Below, one piece after another: positions 20,101 through 27,674 of a DNA stretch of 64,000 nucleotides. A program made the translations under genes and the position numbers. The notes beneath the pieces are model-generated. The model was not told the origin of the DNA, made no database searches, and was given only the letters and a program-made list of their open reading frames with translations. The stretch is from Agromyces rhizosphaerae. GTDB lineage: Bacteria; Actinomycetota; Actinomycetes; Actinomycetales; Microbacteriaceae. The stretch covers positions 3,534,001-3,598,000 of the forward strand of contig NZ_BSDP01000001.1 in the NCBI RefSeq assembly GCF_027925245.1, read 5' to 3'. How positions within the stretch are numbered: the stretch's first letter is position 1; the number at the start of each line of letters is the position of its first letter.

Positions 20101-20573
20101 TTCGCGAAGACGGGAAAGCCGATCTGCTCGGCACCGGCGACGAGCTCGTCCACGTCGGTCGACGGCGCCGTCGACGCGAGCACGGGGACGCCCGCGGCGA
20201 TCGCGTGCTCCTTCGCCGTGACCTTGTTGCCGGCCATCTCGAGCACCGACCGGCCGGGGCCGATGAACGTGATGCCCGCGTCCTCGGCGGCCTGTGCGAG
20301 CTCGGGGTTCTCGGAGAGGAATCCGTAGCCCGGGTAGATCGCGTCGGCGCCCGACTCGACGGCCACGCGGATGATCTCCGACACGTCGAGATAGGCCCGC
20401 ACGGGGTGCCCCTGCTCGCCGATCTGGTAGGCCTCGTCCGCCTTCAGGCGGTGCAGGGAGTTGCGGTCCTCATAGGGGAAGACGGCGACGGTCTTCGCTC
20501 CGAGTTCATAGGCCGCCCGGAACGCGCGAATGGCGATCTCTCCGCGATTGGCCACCAAGATCTTCCTGAACAT
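17169..20573 (-). CDS. pyc: Pyruvate carboxylase
   Basis: This biotin enzyme of 1134 residues carboxylates pyruvate to oxaloacetate, feeding the citric acid cycle. It begins MFRKILVANRGEIAIR, followed by an ATP-grasp biotin carboxylase domain (to about 450). The carboxyltransferase domain follows, with ETTFRDAHQSLLATR near residue 520. A C-terminal biotinyl domain holds the target Lys in EAMKMEA. The ATG at 20573 has GAAAGG 5 nt upstream. The open frame continues upstream without homology, so that extension was rejected. It diverges from a ParA-like gene across a short region with nested inverted repeats. Confidence 0.96.
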   Translation of the reverse strand: MFRKILVANRGEIAIRAFRAAYELGAKTVAVFPYEDRNSLHRLKADEAYQIGEQGHPVRAYLDVSEIIRVAVESGADAIYPGYGFLSENPELAQAAEDAGITFIGPGRSVLEMAGNKVTAKEHAIAAGVPVLASTAPSTDVDELVAGAEQIGFPVFAKAVAGGGGRGMRRVDSPDELRPALEEAMREADSAFGDPTMFIEQAVLRPRHIEVQVLADADGETVHLFERDCSVQRRHQKVIEIAPAPNLSDEIRQRLYADAIAFAKSIGYVNAGTVEFLLDTAGERAGEHVFIEMNPRIQVEHTVTEEVTDVDLVVSQMRIASGERLAQLGLMQDSIRLRGAALQCRITTEDPTAGFRPDTGKITTYRSPGGAGIRLDGGTINPGAQISPHFDSMLAKLSCRGRDYPAAVARAKRALAEFRIRGVSTNIPFLQAVLDDPSFVAGDLSTSFIDDRPQLLRGRQSKDRGTKIMNWLADVTVNQPNGPAPTAVAPADKLPEIDLQAEPVAGSRQRLLELGPAGFASALRAQTALAVTETTFRDAHQSLLATRVRTKDLVAVAPYVARMTPELLSVEAWGGATYDVALRFLGEDPWERLAALREALPNVAIQMLLRGRNTVGYTPYPTAVTDAFVHEAAETGVDIFRIFDALNDISQMRPAIDAVLATNTAVAEVALCYTADLLDPAEDLYTLDYYLRLADEIVEAGAHVLAIKDMAGLLRPAAAERLVSALRERFDLPVHVHTHDTAGGQLATLLAASRAGADAVDVASAPMAGTTSQPSASALVAALAHTERDTGISLQAISDLEPYWEAVRRVYSPFESGLPGPTGRVYRHEIPGGQLSNLRQQAIALGLADDFELIEDMYAAANAILGRVPKVTPSSKVVGDLALHLAAVKADPADFEANPERYDIPDSVVGFMAGELGDLPGGWPEPFRSKVLAGRDVRVGVAELTGEESAALDAGGDERRAMLNQLLFPAPTRQFEQIRELFGDLSVVDTMDYLYGLQPGSEHVIEMERGVRLYAGLEAIGEADEKGMRTVMTTLNGQLRPVFVRDRSITVESRAAEKADASQPGHVAAPFSGVVTLQVEEGAEIAPGQAVASIEAMKMEAAITSPIAGVVERLAIPRTQQVEAGDLIVVVRPR

Positions 20574-20611
20574 GCACGCCTTTCGACCGGGGTCCGCGAC
20601 ACAGCGAACGT

Positions 20612-20633
20612 TTAGGTTCTGGAACCGTCCTAA
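20612..20633. promoter_or_regulatory. Nested inverted repeats between pyc and the ParA-like gene
   Basis: TTAGG (20612-20616) is inverted as CCTAA (20629-20633). Inside it GGTTC and GAACC (20615-20626) form a smaller dyad. It lies just upstream of the plus-strand hexamer TAACGT (20637-20642) and in the pyc leader or promoter, so it may be a shared operator. Two MerR-type genes are nearby, but no direct link is shown. Confidence 0.4.
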
Positions 20634-20649
20634 CGGTAACGTATCCGTC

Positions 20650-21465
20650 GTGCACGTACTCAGCGTCAGCTCCCTCAAGGGGGGCGTGGGAAAGACCACT
20701 GTCACGCTGGGTCTCGCCTCCGCGGCGTTCGCGCGCGGCGTGAGCACCCTGGTCGTGGACCTCGACCCGCAGTCGGATGTCTCGACCGGCATGGACATCC
20801 AGGTCAGCGGCCACCTGAACGTCGCCGACGTGCTCGCCTCCCCCAAGGAGAAGATCGTCCGCTCGGCCATCGCGCCGAGCGGCTGGGCGAAGTCGAACCC
20901 GGCGTCGACGATCGACGTCATGATCGGCAGCCCGTCGGCCATCAACTTCGACGGCCCGCACCCCTCGATCCGCGACATCTGGAAGCTCGAGGAGGCGCTC
21001 GCCAACGTCGAGCGCGACTACGACCTCGTGCTGATCGACTGCGCGCCGTCGCTCAACGCGCTCACGCGCACCGCGTGGGCGGCGAGCGACCGCGTCGGCG
21101 TCGTCACCGAGCCCGGCCTGTTCTCGGTCGCGGCGGCCGACCGCGCGCTCCGCGCGGTCGAGGAGATCCGTCGCGGGCTCTCGCCCAGGCTGCAGCCGCT
21201 CGGCATCATCGTGAACCGCACGCGCGTGCAGTCGCTCGAGCACCAGTTCCGCATCAAGGAGCTGCGCGACATGTTCGGCCCGCTGGTGCTCTCGCCGCAG
21301 CTGCCCGAGCGCACGTCACTGCAGCAGGCGCAGGGTGCGGCCAAGCCGCTGCACATGTGGCCCGGCGAGAGCGCCGAGGAGATGGCCGCGCACTTCGACC
21401 AGCTGCTCGACCGCGTGCTGCGCACGGCGCGCATCGGCGACTACGCGGAACTCCCCCGCGGCTAG
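20650..21465 (+). CDS. ParA-family ATPase
   Basis: The 271-residue P-loop ATPase begins [22 protein letters not shown], a deviant Walker A with both signature lysines. VVDLDPQSDVSTG (Walker A') and LVLIDCAPSLN (Walker B) follow. Such ATPases move cargo such as chromosomes, plasmids or protein complexes; no ParB-like gene is adjacent. It is a solo gene next to MerR and GarA genes, an arrangement common in Microbacteriaceae. The GTG at 20650 lies 7 nt after TAACGT, fitting a leaderless transcript. A longer open frame to 20530 would overlap pyc and was rejected. Confidence 0.82.
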   Translation: MHVLSVSSLKGGVGKTTVTLGLASAAFARGVSTLVVDLDPQSDVSTGMDIQVSGHLNVADVLASPKEKIVRSAIAPSGWAKSNPASTIDVMIGSPSAINFDGPHPSIRDIWKLEEALANVERDYDLVLIDCAPSLNALTRTAWAASDRVGVVTEPGLFSVAAADRALRAVEEIRRGLSPRLQPLGIIVNRTRVQSLEHQFRIKELRDMFGPLVLSPQLPERTSLQQAQGAAKPLHMWPGESAEEMAAHFDQLLDRVLRTARIGDYAELPRG

Positions 21466-21535
21466 CGGCGGTCGATGTCCTCACCCGGCCCAGCCGGGGC
21501 GGGAGGGCGAGCGGATGCCGCGAGCCCGCGCCCGC

Positions 21536-22090
21536 TCAGGAGATGCGGCGCTCGCGCGTGGCGCGGCGTACGGCCAGCTCGTCCATCGGGTCGGAGGGAC
21601 TCGTGTCGAGGTCGACCAGCGTGGTCTCGACCTCGCGCAGCACCTTGCCGACCGCGATGCCGAACACGCCCTGGCCGCGGCTGACGAGGTCGATCACCTC
21701 GTCGTCGGAGGTGCAGAGGTAGACGCTCGCGCCGTCGCTCATGAGGGTGGTCTGGGCGAGGTCGTGCACGCCGGACTCGCGGAGCTGCTGCACCGCCGTG
21801 CGGATCTGCTGCAGCGAGATGCCCGTGTCGAGCAGTCGCTTCACGAGCTTCAGCACGAGGATGTCGCGGAAGCCGTACAGGCGCTGCGTGCCGGAACCGG
21901 ACGCCCCGCGCACGGTCGGCTGCACCAGTTCGGTGCGCGCCCAGTAGTCGAGCTGGCGGTAGCTGATGCCGGCGGCACGCGCCGCCACCGCGCCGCGGTA
22001 GCCGCCCTCGTCCTCGAGCTCGGGCATCCCGTCGGTGAAGAGCAGTCCGAGATCGTAGCGCGCCTCGTCGCCCCGGCTGAGTTCGCTCAT
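21536..22090 (-). CDS. MerR-family regulator (Rv1830-like)
   Basis: The 184-residue regulator has a MerR winged helix with ISYRQLDYWARTELVQPTVRG near residues 40-65 (variant of the usual SYRQLDYWARTGLV). LYGFRDILVLKLVKRLL follows, then a long helix and a C-terminal region (SVYLCTSDDEVIDLV). No cysteine metal site is evident. It corresponds to mycobacterial Rv1830, downstream of FtsR in the garA cluster. The DUF151 nuclease gene (Rv1829) that separates the two MerR genes in mycobacteria is absent here. The target is unknown. Confidence 0.85.
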   Translation of the reverse strand: MSELSRGDEARYDLGLLFTDGMPELEDEGGYRGAVAARAAGISYRQLDYWARTELVQPTVRGASGSGTQRLYGFRDILVLKLVKRLLDTGISLQQIRTAVQQLRESGVHDLAQTTLMSDGASVYLCTSDDEVIDLVSRGQGVFGIAVGKVLREVETTLVDLDTSPSDPMDELAVRRATRERRIS

Positions 22091-22203
22091 ACGACCGCCC
22101 CTCGTTCCTCTGCCGCGCGCCGCTCGGGCGCACGTTCCACGCTACCCATCGCCCGTTGGCCGATCAATCACATCGGGCCGAACGTCTCGGCGTGTCGCGC
22201 CGA

Positions 22204-22896
22204 TCAGCGGTACTGCCGCACGATGGCCGAGCGGATCAGGCTCGATCGCACGGACTCGAGGTGCCCGGCGATCTCGAGCGCGCGCTCGGCGGCGCCCGCC
22301 CGGCTCGACGCCGCGCCCCGTCGGTGGATCGGCTCGACGGCGTTCTGGATCAGCACCGTCTCGCGCTCGGCCGCCGAGCGGAGTCCGCGCAGGTGGCGCG
22401 GCTCGATGCCGACCGAGCGGAGTTCCGCGAGCGAGCGGAGCACGACGAGTGCGTCCTCGCCGTACGTCGTGGCCGCCGGCAGCAGCGACGCGGCGACGGC
22501 CTCGTCGAGCAGCGCGTGGGTGGCCTCGGCCTCGCGGACGAGTTCGTCCCGGCCGAGCCTGCGAGACCGGTCGAGCATGGTCGGCAGCGACTCGGGAACC
22601 GGGAGCTGCGGCTCCCGGCCGGCGTCCTGGTCCTCGAGGTAGGTGCGGATCACCTTGAGCGGCAGGTAGTGGTCGCGCTGCATCGAGAGGATGAGCGTGA
22701 TCCGATCGACGTCCTCCTCGCAGAACTTCCGGTACCCCGACTCCGAGCGCGCGGGCGTGATCAGCCCCTGCTCCTCGAGGAAGCGCAGCTTCGAGGGAGT
22801 GAGCTCCGGGAACTCCGGCGTCAGGCGCGAGAGCACCTGGCCGATGCCCAGAAGGGCGTCGCCGTCCGTGCGGGTGGATGCGGCGGACCGCGGCAC
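22204..22896 (-). CDS. ftsR: MerR-like regulator FtsR
   Basis: The 230-residue protein carries LGIGQVLSRL and LTPSKLRFLEEQGLITPARSESG (split motif) and GYRKFCEEDVDRITLIL, then DHYLPLKVIRTYLE. This matches the FtsR family (Rv1828; cg1631 in Corynebacterium, an activator of ftsZ). The GTG start overlaps the stop of the upstream garA-type gene by one base (TAGTG), so they are translationally coupled. A C-terminal helical region of about 100 residues is typical. Direct target ftsZ is outside the window. Confidence 0.83.
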   Translation of the reverse strand: MPRSAASTRTDGDALLGIGQVLSRLTPEFPELTPSKLRFLEEQGLITPARSESGYRKFCEEDVDRITLILSMQRDHYLPLKVIRTYLEDQDAGREPQLPVPESLPTMLDRSRRLGRDELVREAEATHALLDEAVAASLLPAATTYGEDALVVLRSLAELRSVGIEPRHLRGLRSAAERETVLIQNAVEPIHRRGAASSRAGAAERALEIAGHLESVRSSLIRSAIVRQYR

Positions 22897-23393
22897 TACC
22901 GACTCGCCACGGGCGCCAGGTCGAGCCGCGACGCGTAGAAGGTGAGGCGGTACTTGCCCACCTGCACCTCCGCACCGTCGCTGAGGAGGGCCGTCTCGAT
23001 GCGCACGCCGTCGAAGTACGTGCCGTTGAGCGACCCGAGGTCCTTGACCTCGAACGCGGTGCGGTGGCGGAGGAACTCCGCGTGCTTGCGCGACACCGTC
23101 ACGTCGTCGAGGAAGATGTCGGCGTCCGGGTGACGGCCGACGGTCGTGACGTCGGCGTCGAGGAGGAAGCGCGCTCCGGAGTTCGGCCCGCGGCGCACGA
23201 TGAGCAGCGCGGAGCCGGACGGCAGCGCCGCGATCGCCTCCTGCTCCTCCGCCGAGACGGCGGCGTCGAGCTGCGACAGCTGCGCGGCCGCCTCCCGGCT
23301 GAAACCGATGGTCGAGTCGACCCCCTCGCGAGTGCTCGCTCCGGCGTCGTCCGGCATCGGCGCACCGGGTTCGGTCATGTCACTGTCGGCCAC
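22896..23393 (-). CDS. garA: FHA-domain regulator GarA/OdhI
   Basis: GarA/OdhI binds and inhibits 2-oxoglutarate dehydrogenase, and phosphorylation of its N-terminal Thr motif by PknB/PknG-type kinases releases the inhibition. The 165-residue protein has a short N-terminal tail with DSTIGF (Thr28), at the position of the family ETT motif. The FHA domain spans about 55-150, with VGRHPDADIFLDDVTVSRKHAEF and LGSLNGTYFDG (key Arg, Ser, His, Asn visible). The tail motif has one Thr rather than two. GTG at 23393 is set by GGGAGG 6 nt upstream. It is coupled to ftsR and follows pgsA by 2 nt. Confidence 0.87.
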   Translation of the reverse strand: MADSDMTEPGAPMPDDAGASTREGVDSTIGFSREAAAQLSQLDAAVSAEEQEAIAALPSGSALLIVRRGPNSGARFLLDADVTTVGRHPDADIFLDDVTVSRKHAEFLRHRTAFEVKDLGSLNGTYFDGVRIETALLSDGAEVQVGKYRLTFYASRLDLAPVASR

Positions 23394-23395
23394 GT

Positions 23396-24022
23396 CTAAC
23401 CTCCCTGGTCTTCCAGCGTATCCGATCCGCGGGGGTCGGACACCCGCGGAATGTGGATGACACGCGAGGTCTCGATCGCGTAGATCACCCCTGCCCACCA
23501 GTACAGGAAGGCGCCCCACACCGTGATGGCCCAGCCCACCGGCGCGGCGACCGCATTCACCGCCGGGAATGCGACGCCCAGCAGGATGACCGGCAGCCCG
23601 AAGAACAGGGCGAACGTGGCCACCTTGCCCAGCATGTGCACGGGGAGCGGACCGTACCCGTGGTTGGCGAGCACGATGCCCAGCACCACGATCCCGACGT
23701 CACGCGCGATGATGACCGCCACGATCCACCACGGCACGAGGTCGCGGAAGGCGAGGCCCAGCAGCGCGGCGAAGATGTAGAGCCGGTCCGCCGCCGGATC
23801 CAGCAGCTGGCCCAGGCGCGTGACCTGGCCGAGCCGGCGGGCGAGGTACCCGTCGAGCAGGTCGCTGAGGCTCGCGACGACGAGCACCACGAGCGCGGCG
23901 ATGTCCATCCCGGCGATGATCAGCGCCAGGAAGACGGGCACGAGGGCCAGCCGGAGCATGCTCAGCACGTTCGGGATCGTCCAGACGCGAGACGCGTCCA
24001 CAGGGTCGCCCTCCCCAGCCAC
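23396..24022 (-). CDS. CDP-alcohol phosphatidyltransferase (PgsA-like)
   Basis: The 208-residue polytopic enzyme carries the complete signature SDLLDGYLARRLGQ...GQLLDPAAD, i.e. D-X2-DG-X2-AR-X8-G-X3-D-X3-D. It transfers a phosphatidyl group from CDP-diacylglycerol to an alcohol, making phosphatidylglycerol phosphate or cardiolipin. Position beside garA matches mycobacterial pgsA2 (Rv1822 region); the exact acceptor is not resolvable. Five to six membrane helices are visible. The GTG at 24022 is preceded at 6 nt by TAGACT, suggesting a leaderless transcript covering pgsA-garA-ftsR. Confidence 0.85.
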   Translation of the reverse strand: MAGEGDPVDASRVWTIPNVLSMLRLALVPVFLALIIAGMDIAALVVLVVASLSDLLDGYLARRLGQVTRLGQLLDPAADRLYIFAALLGLAFRDLVPWWIVAVIIARDVGIVVLGIVLANHGYGPLPVHMLGKVATFALFFGLPVILLGVAFPAVNAVAAPVGWAITVWGAFLYWWAGVIYAIETSRVIHIPRVSDPRGSDTLEDQGG

Positions 24023-24028
24023 GGCCCG

Positions 24029-24034
24029 AGTCTA
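24029..24034 (-). promoter_or_regulatory. -10 hexamer TAGACT, leaderless start at 24022
   Basis: Minus-strand TAGACT followed by 6 nt and the GTG of the phosphatidyltransferase. A plus-strand TAGAAT (24042-24047) lies 13 bases away, so promoters may diverge here. Confidence 0.58.
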
Positions 24035-24103
24035 TCGATCCTAGAATCCCTGCATGGACCCCCTGTTCGCGTGTCTTCGCCGGGGAACCCGCGAACCGGG
24101 CGA

Positions 24104-24574
24104 TCAGGGCGCGCGGTGATCGACCCGCAGGCGCACCCGCAGCCCCGGCCACGCGGTCGCGAACGCCGGATGCAGCGGCAGCGCGTCGACGCGATCCAGC
24201 GGCACCCACGACAGCTCCAGGCTCTCCCCGTCGCTGACGACGGGCTCCACCGGCGCGGCCACCTCGGCGACGACGGTCGTGTACGACCAGAACCCCAGGT
24301 CGACGACCGACGTGAAGCGCACGAGCACGGATGCCGCGGGCACGCCGGCCTCCTCCCCCGCCTCGCGCATGGCCGCGTCGACCGGGCCCTCGCCCTCGTG
24401 GCGCGCACCGCCCGGGATGCCCCAGGTGCCGCCGAAGTGGCTCCACTCGGCGCGATGCTGCAGCAGCACGCCGCGTCCCGGGTCGTGCAGCAGGAGGCCG
24501 GCGGCGCCGTAGCGTCCCCAGAAGCGGGCACCGTCGGGCCCGTACACCCAGGCGTCCCCGCTGCGTCCGTTCAC
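24104..24574 (-). CDS. NUDIX hydrolase
   Basis: The 156-residue protein has an intact Nudix box, GGARHEGEGPVDAAMREAGEEAGV (residues near 55-78, quoted in two parts as GGARHEGEG and REAGEEAGV). This box hydrolyses nucleoside-diphosphate derivatives using a metal. Conserved flanking pieces are LLQHRAEWSHFGGTWGIPGG and the C-terminal LSWVPLDRVDALPLHP. Substrate is unknown; MutT-like sanitising activity is one option. The GTG at 24574 is 6 nt from CAGGCT, fitting the leaderless pattern; a start at 24592 is possible. Confidence 0.88.
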   Translation of the reverse strand: MNGRSGDAWVYGPDGARFWGRYGAAGLLLHDPGRGVLLQHRAEWSHFGGTWGIPGGARHEGEGPVDAAMREAGEEAGVPAASVLVRFTSVVDLGFWSYTTVVAEVAAPVEPVVSDGESLELSWVPLDRVDALPLHPAFATAWPGLRVRLRVDHRAP

Positions 24575-24592
24575 GCTCCCAGCCTGCCGCAT

Positions 24593-25150
24593 TCAGGCGG
24601 TGCCGGTCGCGTCCGCGGTTCGTCCGCCCGCTCCGGCCGCCTGGGCGGCGTCGTACAGGTCGCTCATGCGGTCGAGGAATCCGACGATCGCGCGCTGCTC
24701 GCCCGGCCCGAGGTCGCTCGCGACGTCGAGCATCTCGCGGTGCATCCGCCCCAGCGTCTCCCGGATCCGCGTGTGGGCACCGGGCTGCGTGCCGATGAGC
24801 TGCACGCGGCGGTCGACCGGGTGGGGCGCGCGCGAGAGGTAGCCGGTGCGCACGAGCCGCGCGACGAGCTTCGTGGTCGCGGCGGTGCTGATGTCGAGCG
24901 CTCGAGCCAGTTCCGCGCTCGAGAGTTCGCGGTGCTCCTGCTCGGCGCGGATCACGAGCCGCAGCGCCCGCAGGTCGGTCTCGTTCATGTCCATGTCGTC
25001 GCGGGTGCGGCGCTGCATGCCGCTCTCGGCATCGCGATAGCGTCGGAGCGCACGGAGCACCTCGAGGCCCGCGGCCTCGCCGTCGTCGGCCGGCTCGTAC
25101 CAGTACGAGTCCGCGTCCGCTCCCGGTGTTCCCTGCGTCACGAGCGACAT
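24593..25150 (-). CDS. crtR: MarR-family regulator, probable CrtR (carotenoid repressor)
   Basis: The 185-residue protein has a MarR winged helix at about residues 55-135: LSSAELARALDISTAATTKLVARL is the helix-turn-helix and PVDRRVQL the wing. It is transcribed divergently from idi-crt. In Corynebacterium, CrtR of this family represses the crt operon and is released by GGPP. A perfect 10-bp inverted repeat lies 12-34 nt upstream of this ATG and between the two units. By position and family it is the likely repressor of the carotenoid operon and of itself; the ligand here is inference. Confidence 0.82.
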   Translation of the reverse strand: MSLVTQGTPGADADSYWYEPADDGEAAGLEVLRALRRYRDAESGMQRRTRDDMDMNETDLRALRLVIRAEQEHRELSSAELARALDISTAATTKLVARLVRTGYLSRAPHPVDRRVQLIGTQPGAHTRIRETLGRMHREMLDVASDLGPGEQRAIVGFLDRMSDLYDAAQAAGAGGRTADATGTA

Positions 25151-25161
25151 GCTAGCGTGAA

Positions 25162-25184
25162 TATCGCTAACTCGGTTAGCGATA
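25162..25184. promoter_or_regulatory. Perfect inverted-repeat operator between crtR and idi
   Basis: TATCGCTAAC (25162-25171) and GTTAGCGATA (25175-25184) are exact inverses around TCG. The 23-bp AT-richer site sits 12 nt upstream of crtR and 25 nt upstream of idi, overlapping both probable promoters. It is the expected binding site for the MarR-type repressor. Confidence 0.85.
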
Positions 25185-25208
25185 GGTCGGAGAGGGAGGC
25201 CCCAGCCC

Positions 25209-25748
25209 ATGACGATGCATGACACGGTCGACGACGAGGTCGTCCTGCTCGACGAGGCGGGCGAGCCGATCGGCACCGCCCCCAAGTCGGCCGCGCACGG
25301 GCCGGACACGGCACTGCACCTCGCCTTCTCCTGCCACGTGCGCAACCCGATCGGCGAGGTGCTCGTCACCCGCCGCGCGCTGAGCAAGGCGACCTGGCCC
25401 GGCGTCTGGACGAACTCGTTCTGCGGCCACCCGAAGCCCTCCGAGCCGCTGCTGGCGGCCGTGCGACGGCGGGCGGAGTTCGAGCTCGGCCTCGAGCTCA
25501 CCTCGATCGAGCTGGCGCTCCCGCTGTTCCGGTACCGGGCGGTCGACGCCTCGGGCACGGTCGAGAACGAGGTCTGCCCCGTCTACATCGCGACCACCGA
25601 CGGCGAGCCCGACCCGAATCCGCGGGAGGTCGCGGAGTACCGTTGGGTCGAGCCCGCTGCCCTGGCCGCCGGCGTCGCCGCGACGCCGTGGGCGTTCAGC
25701 CCGTGGCTCGTGATGCAGGCCCGAGAACTGGAACTCTACGGTGACTGA
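25209..25748 (+). CDS. idi: Isopentenyl-diphosphate delta-isomerase (type I)
   Basis: Idi interconverts isopentenyl and dimethylallyl diphosphate, supplying the starter for the carotenoid chain. The 179-residue protein has a Nudix-like fold with WPGVWTNSFCGHPKPSE (active-site Cys and metal His), RRRAEFELGLEL and VENEVCPVY (catalytic Glu). The start at 25209 follows GGGAGG; a second ATG two codons later is possible. It is the first gene of the operon under the CrtR operator. Its end overlaps crtE by 8 nt, the first of a chain of coupled genes. Confidence 0.94.
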   Translation: MTMHDTVDDEVVLLDEAGEPIGTAPKSAAHGPDTALHLAFSCHVRNPIGEVLVTRRALSKATWPGVWTNSFCGHPKPSEPLLAAVRRRAEFELGLELTSIELALPLFRYRAVDASGTVENEVCPVYIATTDGEPDPNPREVAEYRWVEPAALAAGVAATPWAFSPWLVMQARELELYGD

Positions 25749-26790
25749 CCCGACGCTCCCGACCGACCCGCTCGAGGCCGACCTGCGCGGCTTCTTCGCC
25801 GAGTCCCGGTCGCGTTCCGAGCGCCACGGCACGCACTACCGCGCCCTCTGGGACGCGCTCGAGCGCGCCGCATCGGGTGGCAAGCGCATCCGGCCGCGGC
25901 TCGTGCAGCTCGCGCACGACGGGCTGGGCGGCACCGATCCGATCTCCGCGCGACGCGTGGGGCTCGCGTTCGAGCTCCTGCACACCGCCTTCGTCATCCA
26001 CGACGACGTGATCGACGGCGACACGACGCGGCGCGGGCAGCCGAACGTCGCCGGCACGTTCCGCGAGCGGGGGCTCGCCCACGGCGCCGACGACGCGCGC
26101 GCCGCGCTGTGGGGCGAGACGGCCGCGCTGCTGGCCGGTGACCTCGCACTCGCCGCCGCGCACCGGCTCATCGCCGAGCTCGACATCCCCGCGACGCGAC
26201 GCACGAGCGTGCTCGACCTGCTCGACCACGCGGTCTTCGTCTCCGCGGCCGGCGAGCTCGCCGACGTGACGAACACCGAGGCCGAGCACCTCGGCATCGA
26301 CGACGTGATCGCGACGCTCGAGCAGAAGACCGCGGTCTACACCTTCCAGGCCCCGTTGCAGGCGGGGGCGATCCTCGCCGGCGCGGACGACCACACCGTG
26401 GCCGTGCTCGGGCGCTTCGGCCGCCTGGCCGGCATCGCCTTCCAGTTGGCCGACGACGTGCTCGGCGTCTTCGGCGACGAGCGCACGACGGGCAAGAGCA
26501 CCCTCAGCGACCTGCGCGAGGGCAAGCAGACCACCCTCATCGCGCACGCCACGGGCACCGGCGAGTGGCCGGTGATCTCGCCGCTGCTCGGCAAGGCCGA
26601 CCTCGACGAGGCCGAGGCGGCGTCCGTCCGGCGCGCGCTGGTGCAGGCCGGCTCGCTCGACCAGACCAACCGCATCGCGCGCGAGCACGTCACGCTCGCA
26701 CTGCACGAACTCGACACGGCGTCGATCCCCGGCCCGCTGCGCGACGAGCTCGCCGGGCTCGCGCGATCGGCCGTGGAGCGCATGCGATGA
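25741..26790 (+). CDS. crtE: Geranylgeranyl diphosphate synthase CrtE
   Basis: The 349-residue trans-prenyltransferase makes GGPP, the C20 precursor of phytoene. It shows GGKRIRPRLVQLAHD, the first Asp-rich motif in VIHDDVIDGDTTRRGQPN, and the second in FQLADDVLGVFGDERTTGKS. The GTG start overlaps the idi stop by 8 nt and its own end overlaps crtB as ATGA. GGPP specificity is inferred from the operon. In Corynebacterium GGPP is also the signal that releases CrtR, so this product may feed back on transcription. Confidence 0.93.
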   Translation: MTDPTLPTDPLEADLRGFFAESRSRSERHGTHYRALWDALERAASGGKRIRPRLVQLAHDGLGGTDPISARRVGLAFELLHTAFVIHDDVIDGDTTRRGQPNVAGTFRERGLAHGADDARAALWGETAALLAGDLALAAAHRLIAELDIPATRRTSVLDLLDHAVFVSAAGELADVTNTEAEHLGIDDVIATLEQKTAVYTFQAPLQAGAILAGADDHTVAVLGRFGRLAGIAFQLADDVLGVFGDERTTGKSTLSDLREGKQTTLIAHATGTGEWPVISPLLGKADLDEAEAASVRRALVQAGSLDQTNRIAREHVTLALHELDTASIPGPLRDELAGLARSAVERMR

Positions 26791-27674
26791 GCCGCGACGA
26801 CTCCCCCGGCACGTCGCTCGACCGCTACGACGAGACGGCGGAGGCCGCTGCATCGGTCGTCATCGGGCGTTACTCGACGTCGTTCGGCGCCGCGGCGCGC
26901 CTGCTCGAGCCCACGTGCCGACGCCGCATCCGCATCATCTACGCCCTCGTCCGCATCGCCGACGAGGTCGTCGACGGATCCGCCGCGGAGGCGGGCCTCT
27001 CGGTCGACGAGCAGCGCGCCGCGCTCGACGCGCTCGAGGCCGAGACCGAGCGCGCGATGCGCACCGGCTACAGCACGAACGTCGTCGTGCACGCGTTCGC
27101 GCGCACGGCCCGCGCGACGGGCATCGACGCCTCGCTCACGGCGCCGTTCTTCGCGTCCATGCGCCGCGACCTCGACCCGTCGCCGTTCACGGCCGAGGAG
27201 GTCGTGACCTACATCTACGGCTCGGCCGAGGTCGTCGGCCTGATGTGCCTGCGCGCGTTCCTCGCCGACGAGGAGGTCGACCCCGAGCGTCTCGCTCGCC
27301 TGGACGACGGCGCCCGCCACCTCGGCGCGGCGTTCCAGAAGGTGAACTTCCTCCGCGACCTCGCGGTGGACTGGCGCGACCTGGGTCGCAACTACTTCCC
27401 CGGCGTCGACCCCGAGGCGCTGACCGAGGCGGAGAAGCACGCCATCCTCGACGACATCGACGCCGACCTGGAGATCTCCGGGCGCGCGGTCGCCGAGCTG
27501 CCGGCCCGGGCGCGGGCCGCCGTCGCCGCCGCGCAGGAGCTGTTCGCCCGCCTGGCCGCGAAGCTCCGGGCCACGCCCGCCGACGAGCTGCTGCGCGCAC
27601 GCGTGCGCGTGCCCGACGCCGAGAAGTTCGCCATCGCGGTACGTGCCGCGGTCACCCGAGGGGGGTCACGTTGA
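26787..27674 (+). CDS. crtB: Phytoene synthase CrtB
   Basis: CrtB joins two GGPP molecules head-to-head to phytoene. The 295-residue protein contains the substrate loop YSTSFGAAARLL, the first Asp motif YALVRIADEVVD, and the second NFLRDLAVDWRDLGRNYFP. Both Mg-binding motifs are complete. The ATG at 26787 overlaps the crtE stop by 4 nt. The upstream open frame without homology was discarded. Length is usual for actinobacterial CrtB. Confidence 0.95.
   Translation: MSRDDSPGTSLDRYDETAEAAASVVIGRYSTSFGAAARLLEPTCRRRIRIIYALVRIADEVVDGSAAEAGLSVDEQRAALDALEAETERAMRTGYSTNVVVHAFARTARATGIDASLTAPFFASMRRDLDPSPFTAEEVVTYIYGSAEVVGLMCLRAFLADEEVDPERLARLDDGARHLGAAFQKVNFLRDLAVDWRDLGRNYFPGVDPEALTEAEKHAILDDIDADLEISGRAVAELPARARAAVAAAQELFARLAAKLRATPADELLRARVRVPDAEKFAIAVRAAVTRGGSR

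Noticed and set aside
15750..20615. A 1621-codon plus-strand open frame opposite the ATPase and pyruvate carboxylase genes
   Set aside because: Arg/His/Asp-rich composition without domains; the minus strand encodes the complete biotin-dependent enzyme.
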